Shown: positions 33,367 to 43,263, numbered from the stretch's first letter. The stretch is 64,000 nt of DNA from Ravibacter sp964562455 (GCA_964562455.1 CAZLTN010000017.1:15194-79193), one strand, 5' to 3'. A program made the numbers and translations. Notes: a model not told the origin generated them from the letters alone.

Positions 33367-34640
33367 AACCGCAATACCAATTTTTGTTTCTCCTGGCTAT
33401 TGCCGGTCTGCTACCTCAACGGGGCGAAGGCCAGCAGCTGGAAGCCTGGGCAGATATCCGCATGCGCTATGAATTTCGTAACGGGTATGCTACACCCAGA
33501 CCGGATTCGGCAAAGGCTGCCCATTTCGTAACCCAGAGAAACAGGCTCCGGATCGAATACCAGGACAGCAGGCTGAAGCTACGGATCACTCCGCAGAATG
33601 TAAGGGTATGGGGAGATGTGGCGACAACATCGCGCAGCGATATAAATATGCAATTGCATGAGGCATGGGCTGAACTTGCGCTTGGCAAACGGGCGGATGT
33701 GAGAGTCGGGCGACAGGAGCTTGACTATGACGATGCGCGTATATTGGGAAATGTAGACTGGAACATGCAGGCACGGAGCCACGACGTAATACGAATCAGC
33801 TACCGGCCCGACAGTCTGCAGCAGTTTCACGCCGGCGCCGCGCTTAATGCCGGGCGTGAAAGCTTGTTTAAGGAAAACTATCCTGTAGCCAATCAGTATC
33901 GCCTGATGCAGTTTGGATGGTACCGGGTAGGTTCTGCCACCCGTTCGCTTAGTCTTTTGATCTTAAACCAGGGAATTCCATTCTTCACAGGTTCCCAGGA
34001 AAAGCTGGCCTGGAATCAGACAATGGGCTTCAGGGCGATGCGTCGTACAAAAGACTGGCATGCTGAGTTATCGTCCTACCTGCAGACCGGTCATATCGGA
34101 GAACGGTCTCTTGTTGCATGGCAGGTAGCTGCAATAGCGAGTGCAAATATTTCGGAGAAATGGAAAATCACAGCCGGCATGGAGCAGCTTTCAGGGCAGC
34201 CATTGTCAGGCAAAGAAAAAACGATAAGGAGCTTTAATCCCTGGTTCGGAACCAACCATAAGTTCAACGGGTATATGGACTATTTTTATGTCGGCAACCA
34301 TCTCAATAATATCGGGCTCCTCGATTTGTACGGCTCAGTCGACTGGCATGCAGGCCGTACCGGCATACAACTTACATCTCACTATTTTGCGGCGGCAGTA
34401 CCCGTCGCGCTCCCGGTACAGGAGGGAAGAAAACTGGGAGTAGAGCTGGACGCGACCGTTCGCATCGCAATCGGCAGGTTCAGCAGCGTGGTTGCAGGCT
34501 ATTCACAGATGATTGCTTCTCCGTTGCTGGGACACATCAAAGGTGGAAGTTATGATAAAACGAATAACTGGTTCTATACCTCTCTGAACATAAGTCCTCA
34601 AATTCTGCATCATACGTTTTCGGGGCAGAAAAATCCTTAA
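33363..34640 (+). CDS. Alginate-export-like outer-membrane porin
   Basis: The 425-residue protein has a signal peptide (cleavage after GEGQ, about residue 24) and repeated amphipathic beta strands ending in aromatic residues. It belongs to the alginate-export/OprD-like barrel group found with nitrite-reduction genes in Bacteroidota; segments such as RQELDYDDARILGNVDW and RNRLRIEYQD are typical. It probably lets a small anion or solute through the outer membrane; alginate itself is not implied. It is translationally coupled to the Sco gene and ends the nir cluster. Confidence 0.75.
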   Translation: MKPQYQFLFLLAIAGLLPQRGEGQQLEAWADIRMRYEFRNGYATPRPDSAKAAHFVTQRNRLRIEYQDSRLKLRITPQNVRVWGDVATTSRSDINMQLHEAWAELALGKRADVRVGRQELDYDDARILGNVDWNMQARSHDVIRISYRPDSLQQFHAGAALNAGRESLFKENYPVANQYRLMQFGWYRVGSATRSLSLLILNQGIPFFTGSQEKLAWNQTMGFRAMRRTKDWHAELSSYLQTGHIGERSLVAWQVAAIASANISEKWKITAGMEQLSGQPLSGKEKTIRSFNPWFGTNHKFNGYMDYFYVGNHLNNIGLLDLYGSVDWHAGRTGIQLTSHYFAAAVPVALPVQEGRKLGVELDATVRIAIGRFSSVVAGYSQMIASPLLGHIKGGSYDKTNNWFYTSLNISPQILHHTFSGQKNP

Positions 34641-34689
34641 AAAATCCTAAATCATATAGGTCGGATTTTATTTTGTCTGACCTCCGGGT

Positions 34690-34697
34690 TATATTTG
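34690..34697 (+). promoter_or_regulatory. Possible -7 box for the beta-barrel pair
   Basis: TATATTTG matches TAnnTTTG about 85 bases before the ATG at 34781; the TTTG upstream (34672-34675) is too close for the optimum. Confidence 0.3.
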
Positions 34698-34709
34698 ACC
34701 GGGTCGTTA

Positions 34710-34739
34710 ACCCTGGTCTGTGAAGACACAGACCAGGGT
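34710..34739. other. 13-base hairpin in the leader of the beta-barrel pair
   Basis: Arms 34710-34722 and 34727-34739 pair perfectly over AAGA. No T-run follows, so it may be a leader structure or weak terminator of the porin gene. Confidence 0.5.
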
Positions 34740-34780
34740 GCGATCAGATTACTAACAACTATCTAACCATATTATATAAT

Positions 34781-35437
34781 ATGAAACGTTTACGTTATGT
34801 GTGCCTGCTGTTCATAGTAATAGCCTGCTATGAGGCAAACGGGCAGATTGAAAAAGGAACCCGGTTCTGGGGGGGGACGATAGAAAGCTCGGGAAGCTTT
34901 TCTTCCTTAAAAGCGGAACAGCTAACCCGGAAAATTCAATCTAACAAGGTTGCATTAAAGGCTCAGTGGGGGATGTTTACTAAGCAGAATTTTATGTTCG
35001 GAATCGGCGCGCAGCTGACCCTTTACCCGTATTCCCTAGAATCTACAGGAAATAACAGTTACACAGAAAATCACCTGGAGCAAACCTATAGCCTGGTGCC
35101 GTATGTGCGCTGGTACAAGCCATTGACGGAAAGAATTTCATTCTTTGTCGAGCCGGCGCTGGCAGCCGGGATTACCCATTTCCGGACCAAAACCACGGCG
35201 GGGACCTCTAAAAGCCCCATCGTGCTTAATAGATTCCGCTCATCGCTTGCAATAGTGCCGGGCATTTCCTACCGGTTGGGGAAACGGTTCGCCCTTGAGA
35301 CAGATTTGAATATCCTGAGTTTGGGAGTTAATTACGTATCAGGTGATGACGGCTATCGGGAGTTTCAGTTTGCTTCCTCCGTTTCAAGCCAAATCAGCAG
35401 CTATTTTGGGATAAGAGGGGCATTTTATCTGAACTAA
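34781..35437 (+). CDS. Outer-membrane beta-barrel protein
   Basis: The 218-residue protein has a signal peptide (cleavage after ANGQ, about residue 22) and about eight alternating amphipathic strands (FWGGTIESSGSF, VALKAQWGMF, FMFGIGAQLTLYP and on) ending near GIRGAFYLN with a terminal aromatic-residue pattern. It is a small porin-like or adhesion barrel with no ligand clue. The neighbouring gene (16 bases on) encodes a similar barrel; the pair is probably one transcription unit. Confidence 0.7.
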   Translation: MKRLRYVCLLFIVIACYEANGQIEKGTRFWGGTIESSGSFSSLKAEQLTRKIQSNKVALKAQWGMFTKQNFMFGIGAQLTLYPYSLESTGNNSYTENHLEQTYSLVPYVRWYKPLTERISFFVEPALAAGITHFRTKTTAGTSKSPIVLNRFRSSLAIVPGISYRLGKRFALETDLNILSLGVNYVSGDDGYREFQFASSVSSQISSYFGIRGAFYLN

Positions 35438-35453
35438 GAACTACCGGAACACT

Positions 35454-36158
35454 ATGAAGAAGATCGTTTTATTCATTTTCTCACTGGTGCTGGCCATCGT
35501 GCAGGCGTCAGCACAGTACGCCGGAAGAGAGTTTATCAGAGGGAATGCGTCTGTTACGTTTTCTTCTACTTCAACGCGGCCGAGTGATAGCAACATTTCG
35601 ACCGGCAGGTTGGACGTCGGGTTCTCAAAAGGGAAGTTTCTGACCGATCAGAAGGTGACCGGCTTCAGCCTGAACGGAGGCATGAGCTATTATAGCTATA
35701 GAAATATCTGGGGTGGGCAGATCGTGGATGATGACCGAGCGCGGACAATTCCGGGTTTTTCTATAGGAGCAGGAAAGTTCTGGCAGTTTTATAAGCATTT
35801 TGGCGAGCAATGGGGAATCTATGGAGAGCCGTCTGTCAATGTAGGATATACCTATTCAAAACTATTTGAAAACGCAAACTCAGATCCGTATGTACGTACA
35901 AAAAGAAGTATATACTGGGTAGGATTATCATTGGCAACCGGAGCTTACTATAAGCTGTCCGAAAAGTGGTGGCTCAACGCTTCTATCGGTTTCAGCAACC
36001 CGGTAAATCTTACTTTTGAGCACAACGAACGGGCAGATTTCAGCTCGGGCAATAAGGTAGCTGACGGCAGGAAAGAAAATATCTTCAGCTACCAGCTTGT
36101 TCCCAGCCTGACTCTCCCTTCGGTTGGTCTCGGGCTGACTTATTTTATACGGGATTAA
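35454..36158 (+). CDS. Outer-membrane beta-barrel protein, paralogue of the previous gene
   Basis: This 234-residue protein has a signal peptide (cleavage near SAQY, about residue 22) and a barrel with features close to the preceding one: FFNGNAS-type start, ISTGRLDVGFSKGKF, a periplasmic-turn Pro/Gly pattern and a final GLGLTYFIRD strand. It shares length and layout with its neighbour, consistent with duplication. It ends 31 bases from the convergent comB-like gene with no clear terminator. Confidence 0.7.
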   Translation: MKKIVLFIFSLVLAIVQASAQYAGREFIRGNASVTFSSTSTRPSDSNISTGRLDVGFSKGKFLTDQKVTGFSLNGGMSYYSYRNIWGGQIVDDDRARTIPGFSIGAGKFWQFYKHFGEQWGIYGEPSVNVGYTYSKLFENANSDPYVRTKRSIYWVGLSLATGAYYKLSEKWWLNASIGFSNPVNLTFEHNERADFSSGNKVADGRKENIFSYQLVPSLTLPSVGLGLTYFIRD

Positions 36159-36189
36159 TCACGCCGGCTTCAGGAAACAGGCTTTAAAA

Positions 36190-36900
36190 TCATTCCATCA
36201 CCACCAGGCTGCTGCCCCTCAGCACGGGAACGACATCATAGAGGTCGTGCTGTAATGAGTAGGAGATATCTTTATGGATACCGAGCCGCTGCAGCCTCCT
36301 TACGTGTGATGAAGTAGCTACAAATGAAAGCAGGTTGGACTTGCCCTGGTTGTATAGGCGCTGTGCCATCAGGGCGCCGTCTTCCTGTATGGTGTATTCA
36401 TTTTTTAAAGCTTCGGCCAAAGCCCCGGCAAATAACGTATCTTCAAGGTTAGGCCGGCCTTTCCAGCCCGAGCACAGCACCAGTACGTCGTAGGGTTCAT
36501 TGCGGAGGTGAGCAGCCAGCGCCCCCAGGTTGAGGAAAGCGCCGATAAGGACTTTTACCGCTGAGCCGCGGGCTTTCGAGATAGAAAGCGTCCCGTTAGT
36601 TGTCGTCATTGCAATTTTCGCCCCTATAAGCCTTTCATCCATATAGCTGAACGGAGAATTGTCCAGGTCGAAGCCTTCTACTTTTTCAGCATTACGTTCG
36701 GCAGCCGCTATGTAGCCTCTTTGCTGAAGGTTCCTGCACTCTTCTACGGTGGCTACAGGTGTAATGCTTTCTATTCCGTAAGCGAGGCCGGTGACCATGC
36801 AGGAAGTAGCCCGGAAGATATCCGTAACCACTACGATACTGTTTTCAAGCCTATGGAGATGCAGCAGGTCTGGCGTAAGACAAACGTCGAAATTATTCAT
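36190..36900 (-). CDS. 2-phosphosulfolactate phosphatase-like protein (ComB family)
   Basis: The 236-residue protein matches the ComB family: VVVTDIFRATSCMVTGLAYG near residues 23-42, AAAERNAEKVEGFDLDNSP, the conserved TTTNGT loop near 100, and LVLCSGWKGRPNLEDTLFAGAL. Authentic ComB removes phosphate from 2-phosphosulfolactate in coenzyme M synthesis. Many bacteria without that pathway encode homologues whose substrate is unknown, so the exact reaction is unproven here. It is monocistronic, next to gcvT. Confidence 0.8.
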   Translation of the reverse strand: MNNFDVCLTPDLLHLHRLENSIVVVTDIFRATSCMVTGLAYGIESITPVATVEECRNLQQRGYIAAAERNAEKVEGFDLDNSPFSYMDERLIGAKIAMTTTNGTLSISKARGSAVKVLIGAFLNLGALAAHLRNEPYDVLVLCSGWKGRPNLEDTLFAGALAEALKNEYTIQEDGALMAQRLYNQGKSNLLSFVATSSHVRRLQRLGIHKDISYSLQHDLYDVVPVLRGSSLVVME

Positions 36901-36954
36901 TCGGGAAGAGAAAGCTAAAATATGAAATACCGGTTACGGCTGGTCCTGGTTTGA

Positions 36955-38034
36955 CTATTTTACAAAAGGAGGCCTGGTAACCCGGGCTTTGAAAAGGCGC
37001 TCACGTATTTTGACATAAAGCTCTGTCCCCGGTTTGGAATACCCCGCCGGCACATAAGCAAGCGCTACGCCTTTCTGCAGGGTTGGCGACTGTGTGCCTG
37101 AAGTAACCTCACCGAGTTTATTGCCTTCGGCATCAGTAACTTCATAATGAGGTCGGGGAATGCCGCGCTCCAGCAGTTCTAGCCCTACCAGCTTGCTCTT
37201 CAGGCCATTCGTTTTTTGAGACAAAAGGATTTCAGAGCCGATGAAGGTTTTGTTGAATTTTGTTACCCATCCGAGACCTGCTTCAAGGGGAGAAGTATTG
37301 TCGTCAATATCATTTCCATAGAGGCAATAGCCCATTTCCAGGCGTAGCGTATCCCTTGCGCCGAGCCCGATAGGTTTGATGTCAAATTCTTTTCCCGCCT
37401 CAAAAAGGGCGTTCCACACGTGTTCGGCATCCTCGTTGTTTACATAGATCTCAAAGCCGCCGGCCCCGGTGTACCCGGTTGCGGAGACGAGGACATTTTC
37501 AACTCCTGCCACCGTTCCTTTCGCGAAGCTATAGTATTCCATCGACGCAAGCGGAATATCGGTAAGTTCCTGGACCACATCTGTTGCTTTGGGCCCCTGA
37601 ACGGCAAAAAGGCAGGTCCGGTCGGAAAGGTTAGTGAGCGTGACATCGTCGGGTTTGAATAGGGATATCCAACTCCAGTCTTTTTCTATATTGGAAGCAT
37701 TGACAACAAGAAAGTATTCTTCCTCATTGATGCGGTAAATAAGAAGATCGTCGACGGCTCCGCCGTGGTCGTTCGGAAGGTAGCTGTATTGCACTTTCCC
37801 GTCTGTAAGAACGGAGGCATCGTTAGCAGAAATATACTGGATGAAACTGAGCGCCCCGGGCCCTGATACGAGGAATTCCCCCATGTGAGAAACGTCAAAT
37901 ACACCCACGCCGTTTCTTACGGTATGATGTTCTTCAAGATCAGAAGAATACCTGACGGGCATTTCAAAACCTCCGAAAGGGACAATCTTAGCTCCGAGGG
38001 TGACGTGCAGGTCGTGAAGGGGAATTCTTTTCAT
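36955..38034 (-). CDS. gcvT: Aminomethyltransferase, T-protein of glycine cleavage
   Basis: The frame is open from 38100, but ATG 38034 begins the true N-terminus (MKRIPLHDLHVTLGAKIVPF), giving 359 residues. The folate-binding and family motifs are present: GFEMPVRYSSDLEEH, GVGVFDVSHMGEF, TGYTGAGGFEIYV and LGARDTLRLEMGYCLYGNDI. T-protein transfers the one-carbon unit from aminomethyl H-protein to tetrahydrofolate, releasing ammonia. A -7 box lies upstream at 38077-38084. gcvP is in the same window at 21376 on the other strand. Confidence 0.97.
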   Translation of the reverse strand: MKRIPLHDLHVTLGAKIVPFGGFEMPVRYSSDLEEHHTVRNGVGVFDVSHMGEFLVSGPGALSFIQYISANDASVLTDGKVQYSYLPNDHGGAVDDLLIYRINEEEYFLVVNASNIEKDWSWISLFKPDDVTLTNLSDRTCLFAVQGPKATDVVQELTDIPLASMEYYSFAKGTVAGVENVLVSATGYTGAGGFEIYVNNEDAEHVWNALFEAGKEFDIKPIGLGARDTLRLEMGYCLYGNDIDDNTSPLEAGLGWVTKFNKTFIGSEILLSQKTNGLKSKLVGLELLERGIPRPHYEVTDAEGNKLGEVTSGTQSPTLQKGVALAYVPAGYSKPGTELYVKIRERLFKARVTRPPFVK

Positions 38035-38076
38035 TTTTGTATTATCCGATTTCCGATAGCTTATTATAAAGTGACG

Positions 38077-38084
38077 CAAAGGTA
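38077..38084 (-). promoter_or_regulatory. -7 box for gcvT
   Basis: The minus strand reads TACCTTTG, matching TAnnTTTG, about 45 bases before the ATG at 38034. It lies inside the longer open frame, which supports the shorter start. Confidence 0.4.
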
Positions 38085-38131
38085 AAAAAAATGCACGCAA
38101 ATACTTAATGGCGCGCCGAATCGGCTAGAAC

Positions 38132-38181
38132 GGAAAAAGCCCGCGGGGCAGATCCGCTTTCGCGTCCTGCCCCGCGGGCTT
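38132..38181 (-). terminator. Rho-independent terminator of the susCD operon
   Basis: GC-rich arms of 15 bases (38137-38151 and 38167-38181) flank a 15-base loop; on the minus strand the stem is followed by TTTTTCCG. It lies 19 bases after the susD stop. Confidence 0.8.
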
Positions 38182-38199
38182 CAAATGAAGATGAACCGA

Positions 38200-40110
38200 T
38201 CAGTGCTTGGCCCACCAGAGAGGGGTAGAAGTCGCATCTTCTCCTCCCAGATGCTGGAGTGCCTGGCTATAACCTTTGGCGTTACTTGCCGGAATACTCG
38301 ACGGGTATTTGATACGTTGAGGGAAGAACTTGATGTTACTTGTCATGTAGTTCGCTGCTGTCAGCGCCGGCATGTTGGTCAACGGAATCTCTACCGCAGG
38401 ATTATCGAAGAAAGGAAGCCCGAGACGACGCTGATCGCTCCATGATTCCAGGGGAAGCCATGGGGTCTGGGCAATAAATTTCTGCGTGATAATCTTGGTG
38501 AGCTGGTCGTTCCTGACTGTACCGTTTTTATACAGATCGTTTTTCGGATAAGCCTTTTCCACTGTTCCCGGTGTGTTGGTATAACCGTTAACGAAAGTAG
38601 CAGTGTAGGTAGCAGGAGGTTCTGCGACGTGATCCCAGGCTACAGAAGTACCGACGCGGTTATATTCGGTAGAAGATTTGTAGGCTGTTGCGAAGTTAGT
38701 CACTCCCCAGAAATCAAAGCTGGCGTCGATACCTGCTTCGTAAGCAGCTTTTCCGCTCATCGGGACGTTCCAGCCCCTTACAGCGGCTTCTGCCAGCAGG
38801 AAGTAGGTTTCCCACGGTCCGAAGAAAATGCGTTTGCTGTTGCTATCGCGGAATTTCTTACCATGGCGGGGCGTTGCGCCGTTGAAGGAATAGACGTTAT
38901 TTTTGGTTCCTTTCGGACCCCAGGCACCGTAGCTGGGTGCATTCCAGGTATACTTGGCATTCAGCGTTTTTACTACTTCGCTTTTGTCATTTACAAGCGT
39001 CCGTTCGGTAGTAGTGGCCGTGTTGTCCCACGACGGATACAGGTTGAAATCTGAATTGGTAACATCACCCGGGATAATATAGGCTTTATAAGCGCGGGGG
39101 TCAATGCTGTAGGGCAGTCCGTCGAGCCAGTAGCCAGCCGAAGGATCGTTTGTCATCGAGGTAAAATGATCGTCAAGCTTCAGGCCCAGGTAATTCTGAG
39201 GTTTCACATAGCTGAGCTGATCGGCTTTTACCTGGTCGGCAGATTTGATTCCTCCGAGGCCCAGGAAGAGGTTGTTGATGGTAGAGGAGATCTGGAAATA
39301 GTTCCATTCGCGGCTCATCACACCCGTCAATGCATCCCAGCCTGGTCTTTCAGCTACCTGGAACGTCTCGTCCGATAACTTCAGGAGCGGTCCTGACGCA
39401 GCGGCCTCAAATTCGGTTTTGGCTTTTGCCGCATCTACTTCCGATAGCCTCATCGCAAGGCGCAGGCGCATAGAGTTGGCATATTTCTGCCAGTTTGCAT
39501 AATTGAAACCGTAAGCCTGGTCGTATTTCGAGATAGTACCACCTGCTATGTTGACGTCAAGCTTGGAGGAAGCATCTTTCAACTCGTCCAGCAGGTAATA
39601 ATAAATTGTTTTGAGGTCTGAGAATTCGGGGTTTTCGCCCTGGAATCCGTTGAGGGGGATGGGACCGAAGGTATCCGCCAGCTCGCTGAGCAGGTAAACG
39701 CGCCAGATACGGGCTACCTGAAGAAGGTTATTGGTGTATTCTTTGACATTCCCTTCAGCGATCTGTTTTTCTGCTACCGAGATGGCCGCATAGATGCTGT
39801 TCAGCCAGCCGCCCATGTAAGACATACCGTAATAATCGGTCGACCATCCGTCGTTGTGCCCGCCTGTGGAAATGCCGCCGCCGAACTGCTGGCGCCCGGC
39901 AGTTTTCCAGTACAGCACGAAGATCCTTTCCGCGATGTGGGGATCCATCTGCGAGTTGATAATAGACCCGTTGATGAAATACTCGACCTGTACCTGGCTT
40001 TCAGTAGCCATGTAAGGATCCTGGTTGATCTCATCAAAATCGGCGCACGATGTCGCAGAAACCAGTAATATGAAGGAAGGGACGATAACCCTTTTTAACA
40101 ATGATTTCAT
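38200..40110 (-). CDS. SusD/RagB-type nutrient-binding lipoprotein
   Basis: The 636-residue lipoprotein (lipobox SATSC, Cys22) follows the SusC gene after 45 bases. The sequence NQDPYMAT at the start, YWKTAGRQQFGGG, the TPR-like helix bundle with ANSMRLRLAMRLSEVDAAKA and the C-terminal block LPLESWSDQRRLGLPFF are typical of the SusD-like family related to SusD_like_2. It sits on the cell surface and caps the SusC channel, binding an oligosaccharide or peptide. The ligand is unknown. The susD gene at 60138 is a divergent relative; both end in PLWW. Confidence 0.9.
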   Translation of the reverse strand: MKSLLKRVIVPSFILLVSATSCADFDEINQDPYMATESQVQVEYFINGSIINSQMDPHIAERIFVLYWKTAGRQQFGGGISTGGHNDGWSTDYYGMSYMGGWLNSIYAAISVAEKQIAEGNVKEYTNNLLQVARIWRVYLLSELADTFGPIPLNGFQGENPEFSDLKTIYYYLLDELKDASSKLDVNIAGGTISKYDQAYGFNYANWQKYANSMRLRLAMRLSEVDAAKAKTEFEAAASGPLLKLSDETFQVAERPGWDALTGVMSREWNYFQISSTINNLFLGLGGIKSADQVKADQLSYVKPQNYLGLKLDDHFTSMTNDPSAGYWLDGLPYSIDPRAYKAYIIPGDVTNSDFNLYPSWDNTATTTERTLVNDKSEVVKTLNAKYTWNAPSYGAWGPKGTKNNVYSFNGATPRHGKKFRDSNSKRIFFGPWETYFLLAEAAVRGWNVPMSGKAAYEAGIDASFDFWGVTNFATAYKSSTEYNRVGTSVAWDHVAEPPATYTATFVNGYTNTPGTVEKAYPKNDLYKNGTVRNDQLTKIITQKFIAQTPWLPLESWSDQRRLGLPFFDNPAVEIPLTNMPALTAANYMTSNIKFFPQRIKYPSSIPASNAKGYSQALQHLGGEDATSTPLWWAKH

Positions 40111-40155
40111 ATCTATATAATTGATATTATGATTACCTGAGTTGAAATTGAGCGG

Positions 40156-43100
40156 CTAGAAGCCCAGCGAGAGAGAGAACAGGAAGGAGCGCATGGTTGG
40201 GAACGCGCCGTTTTCAAACCCGACAGCATTGGTACCTGTTGCAAAAACTGACTCAGGATCGATACCGTTGAGATGGCTCTTGATCATCCATACATTGTTA
40301 CAGGACGCCGAAACCCGCACATTCTGGAAAGTCTTGCCAAGAAGATTTTTAGGCAGGCTGTAGCTCAGCATTACATTCCTCAGCCGCACATGGGTAGCAT
40401 TGTACAGGTACGCCTCGCCTACTCCAAGGTTATTGAGGGTAGCAACGGTCTGCCAGTATTGCTGCTGCGTTACAGCCTTGGTGTTGGCGGTGTATCCGCC
40501 GCTTTCCTGTGCTACAACGCCATCGGCTACCATTTCAGGTCTTTCTCCTCCCGGCGCAGTGATTTTGGCTGTACCCGACGACTGGAGCCCTACGTTGGAG
40601 CTAGAGAAAATTTCGCCTCCCAGCCTGGCGTCCACGAGGAACGAGAATCCTACACCTTTGTAGTTGAAGCTGTTGGTGATACCCAGCATCCCTTTGGCCT
40701 GCTGATTACCCAGTTTGACGATCTCCGGATCTCTTTGAGGGAGGCCGTTTCCGGTAAGGATCATCTTGCCAAAATGAGGGCTGCCTTCATCTTTAACACG
40801 CAGGAACTTTGTTCCGTAAATATCACCGTATAGTCCACCGGTTACAGCCCTGATAAACAGGTCATCGTAGGCGCCGAGCGTATATTCGTTTACGCCTTCG
40901 GACTGGGCGATATCGATTATTTTATTTTCGTTCCTGGAGAAGTTTGCCGTGATGTTCCAGATGACCGATTGCGGGTTCGTCAGTATCGCAGCATTGGCCA
41001 TTATTTCGAAGCCTTTGTTTTGAATGTTACCCGCATTTATTTTCATGCTGGAATAGCCGCTCAGGGGATCCATCGGGATATCGATCAACTGACGGGTGGA
41101 GTTGGATTTATACCAGGTCAGGTCGACCGAAAGGCGGTTTTCCAGGAATCGCAGTTCTGTTCCGAATTCAAGGTTCTTAATCAGCTCACTCCGTACATAC
41201 GGATTTTTCAGCAAAGACTGACGACTTGCAATAGTATTATTGAGAGGGTCTTTCGAAATGGTATATCCATTGAAAAGCTGGTAAGGAGCCAGGTCATTTC
41301 CGACTGTTGCGTAAGAAGCCCGGAATTTGGCAAACGTCCACCATGAAGGGAGGCTGCTACCCTTGTCTTCCAGCATGTCCGAAAGCACGTACGACAGGCT
41401 GTAGGATGGGTAGAAGTACGACCTGTTTGCTTCGATCAGCGCAGATGACCAGTCGTTTCTTGCTGTAATATCAAGGAAAATCCATCCTGCGTAATTAATT
41501 CCGAGAGACCCGTACAGAGAGTTGATCTTCTTGCGGGAAAACGATGATCCGATAGATGGCGCACCTGCCGAGTTAGTGGGAGAAAACAGGTTGGGAACTT
41601 CGAGGGCGCCGGTATTGACAGACAGAGAATTGAACTTCTGCTCCATCAGGTTGCCTCCGAAAGTGGCCGTACCGCCGATCCTGCCCCATATGTTATCTTT
41701 TTGTGCCTTGATCAACGCGCTGTAGTTCATTTCGGTGAAGGTCTGCTTCCCGGTAGAGTAGGAGTTGGTCCTGGGGCTTCCGAGGTAGGTTTTGCCTTCT
41801 GTGTTAGTAGTGTAAAGGTCGCCTCCGGCTCTCACTTCAGCATCGAGCCAGTCGGTGAAAGCGTATTTCAGAGAGCCGTTCATGATGAAACGGTTCCGGG
41901 AATCCCGGTTCAGGTTATACTGGTATTGCCAGTAAGGGTTGCTTTGCGGCCCTGGAGCGCCCGGATACCAGAGCATTTTCCCGAACTCGTTGGTGGCAGC
42001 GCTGAAATCAGAGATATCGAGGCTTCTCGGAAGCATATACAACACATAAACGCTGCTGACATCCCGTCCGTTGATCGGGCGGTTGTAACCCGAAGTATTG
42101 TTGTAAGACATTTTCACGTCGCTTGTCCAGCGGCTGTCTTTTCCGAAACGGGTAGTAGCTTTAGAGGTAAAGTTGAGTCGGGTAAGTTTGTTTCCCGGTA
42201 TGATGCTTCTGTCGGCGAGATAGTTGAGCGAAGTATACACGGAAGTCGAGCCGTATTGCTGCTGGAGAGCTACGCCGTAATTCTGTGTGGAACCTTTCCG
42301 GAGAAATTCCGATACGTTATCGTGAATATTGAGCGGTGACTGGGTACCGTCCCATTTCTTCACGCTCTGGCCGGTAGCCTTGGGTCCCCAGCTGGTTGTG
42401 CTCATGGGGTCGAAGACATTGTCCAGTCCCTGTCCGAATGTATTTTGAAGTTCGGGGCGGATGAAGATATCTTCTACTCCGAGCGTAGAAGTAACCGTGA
42501 TACCGAGTCCGGGCTGTGTGCGTCCCGATTTGGTTTTGATGAGTATTACACCGTTACCGGCACGCGATCCGTAGAGAGCTGCCGCTGACGGGCCTTTCAA
42601 TACGCTCATGCTTTCGATATCGTCCGAGCTGATGTCACCAAGCCCGTTACCCATATCCAGCCCGGCGCCCCAGTACCCGTTTTCGGTAGTCCCGGTGAAG
42701 TTGTCGATAGGTATGCCGTCGACTACTATCAGCGGCTGGTTGGAACCGGTAAGGGAGGTATTGCCCCGGAGCACTATTTTAGATGATCCGCCGGCGCCGT
42801 TGCTGGACCTTACTACCTGCAGACCTGCTACTTTACCGGTAAAGGCATTCGCCAGGTTTGTTTCTTTGGCATCCGACAGCACTCCGCCCTTTATTTCCTG
42901 GATGGCGTAACCGAGCGATTTCTTTTCCCTTTCAATTCCGAGGGCTGTTACCACGATTTCGCCGAGCTGAGCCACGTCTTCTGCAAGAACAACGTTTATA
43001 GTACTGCGACCTGACACCGCTTCTTCTTTGGTAGTAAACCCGATAAATGAAAATGTGAGGGTTGTGTTAGAGCCCGCATTAATCGTATAAGAACCGTCTA

Positions 43101-43263
43101 TATCGGTAGTTGTTCCCGTATTGGTTCCTTTAACAAGGATTGAAACACCGGGTAGCGGAGTTCCATCGCTTCCGGAGGTCACTTTTCCTGAAACGGATTG
43201 CGACCATGCACTGATACTCCCGGTGAGGAGAGCTACAGTGAGAAGGAGTACAAATTTGCGCAT
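40156..43263 (-). CDS. SusC/RagA-type TonB-dependent outer-membrane transporter
   Basis: The 1,035-residue protein has a signal peptide (cleavage near ISAWSQ, about 22), a CarboxypepD_reg-like domain (about 25-95; VSGKVTSGSDGTPLPGVSIL), a TonB box region (EIVVTALGIEREKKSLGY, about 105-122), a plug (about 125-245, containing LVVDGIP-type and YGSRAGNGVILIKTK motifs) and a C-terminal 22-strand barrel ending FLFSLSLGF. It imports a nutrient using TonB energy with its SusD partner. A LacI-type palindrome (43595-43610) lies upstream. Confidence 0.95.
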   Translation of the reverse strand: MRKFVLLLTVALLTGSISAWSQSVSGKVTSGSDGTPLPGVSILVKGTNTGTTTDIDGSYTINAGSNTTLTFSFIGFTTKEEAVSGRSTINVVLAEDVAQLGEIVVTALGIEREKKSLGYAIQEIKGGVLSDAKETNLANAFTGKVAGLQVVRSSNGAGGSSKIVLRGNTSLTGSNQPLIVVDGIPIDNFTGTTENGYWGAGLDMGNGLGDISSDDIESMSVLKGPSAAALYGSRAGNGVILIKTKSGRTQPGLGITVTSTLGVEDIFIRPELQNTFGQGLDNVFDPMSTTSWGPKATGQSVKKWDGTQSPLNIHDNVSEFLRKGSTQNYGVALQQQYGSTSVYTSLNYLADRSIIPGNKLTRLNFTSKATTRFGKDSRWTSDVKMSYNNTSGYNRPINGRDVSSVYVLYMLPRSLDISDFSAATNEFGKMLWYPGAPGPQSNPYWQYQYNLNRDSRNRFIMNGSLKYAFTDWLDAEVRAGGDLYTTNTEGKTYLGSPRTNSYSTGKQTFTEMNYSALIKAQKDNIWGRIGGTATFGGNLMEQKFNSLSVNTGALEVPNLFSPTNSAGAPSIGSSFSRKKINSLYGSLGINYAGWIFLDITARNDWSSALIEANRSYFYPSYSLSYVLSDMLEDKGSSLPSWWTFAKFRASYATVGNDLAPYQLFNGYTISKDPLNNTIASRQSLLKNPYVRSELIKNLEFGTELRFLENRLSVDLTWYKSNSTRQLIDIPMDPLSGYSSMKINAGNIQNKGFEIMANAAILTNPQSVIWNITANFSRNENKIIDIAQSEGVNEYTLGAYDDLFIRAVTGGLYGDIYGTKFLRVKDEGSPHFGKMILTGNGLPQRDPEIVKLGNQQAKGMLGITNSFNYKGVGFSFLVDARLGGEIFSSSNVGLQSSGTAKITAPGGERPEMVADGVVAQESGGYTANTKAVTQQQYWQTVATLNNLGVGEAYLYNATHVRLRNVMLSYSLPKNLLGKTFQNVRVSASCNNVWMIKSHLNGIDPESVFATGTNAVGFENGAFPTMRSFLFSLSLGF

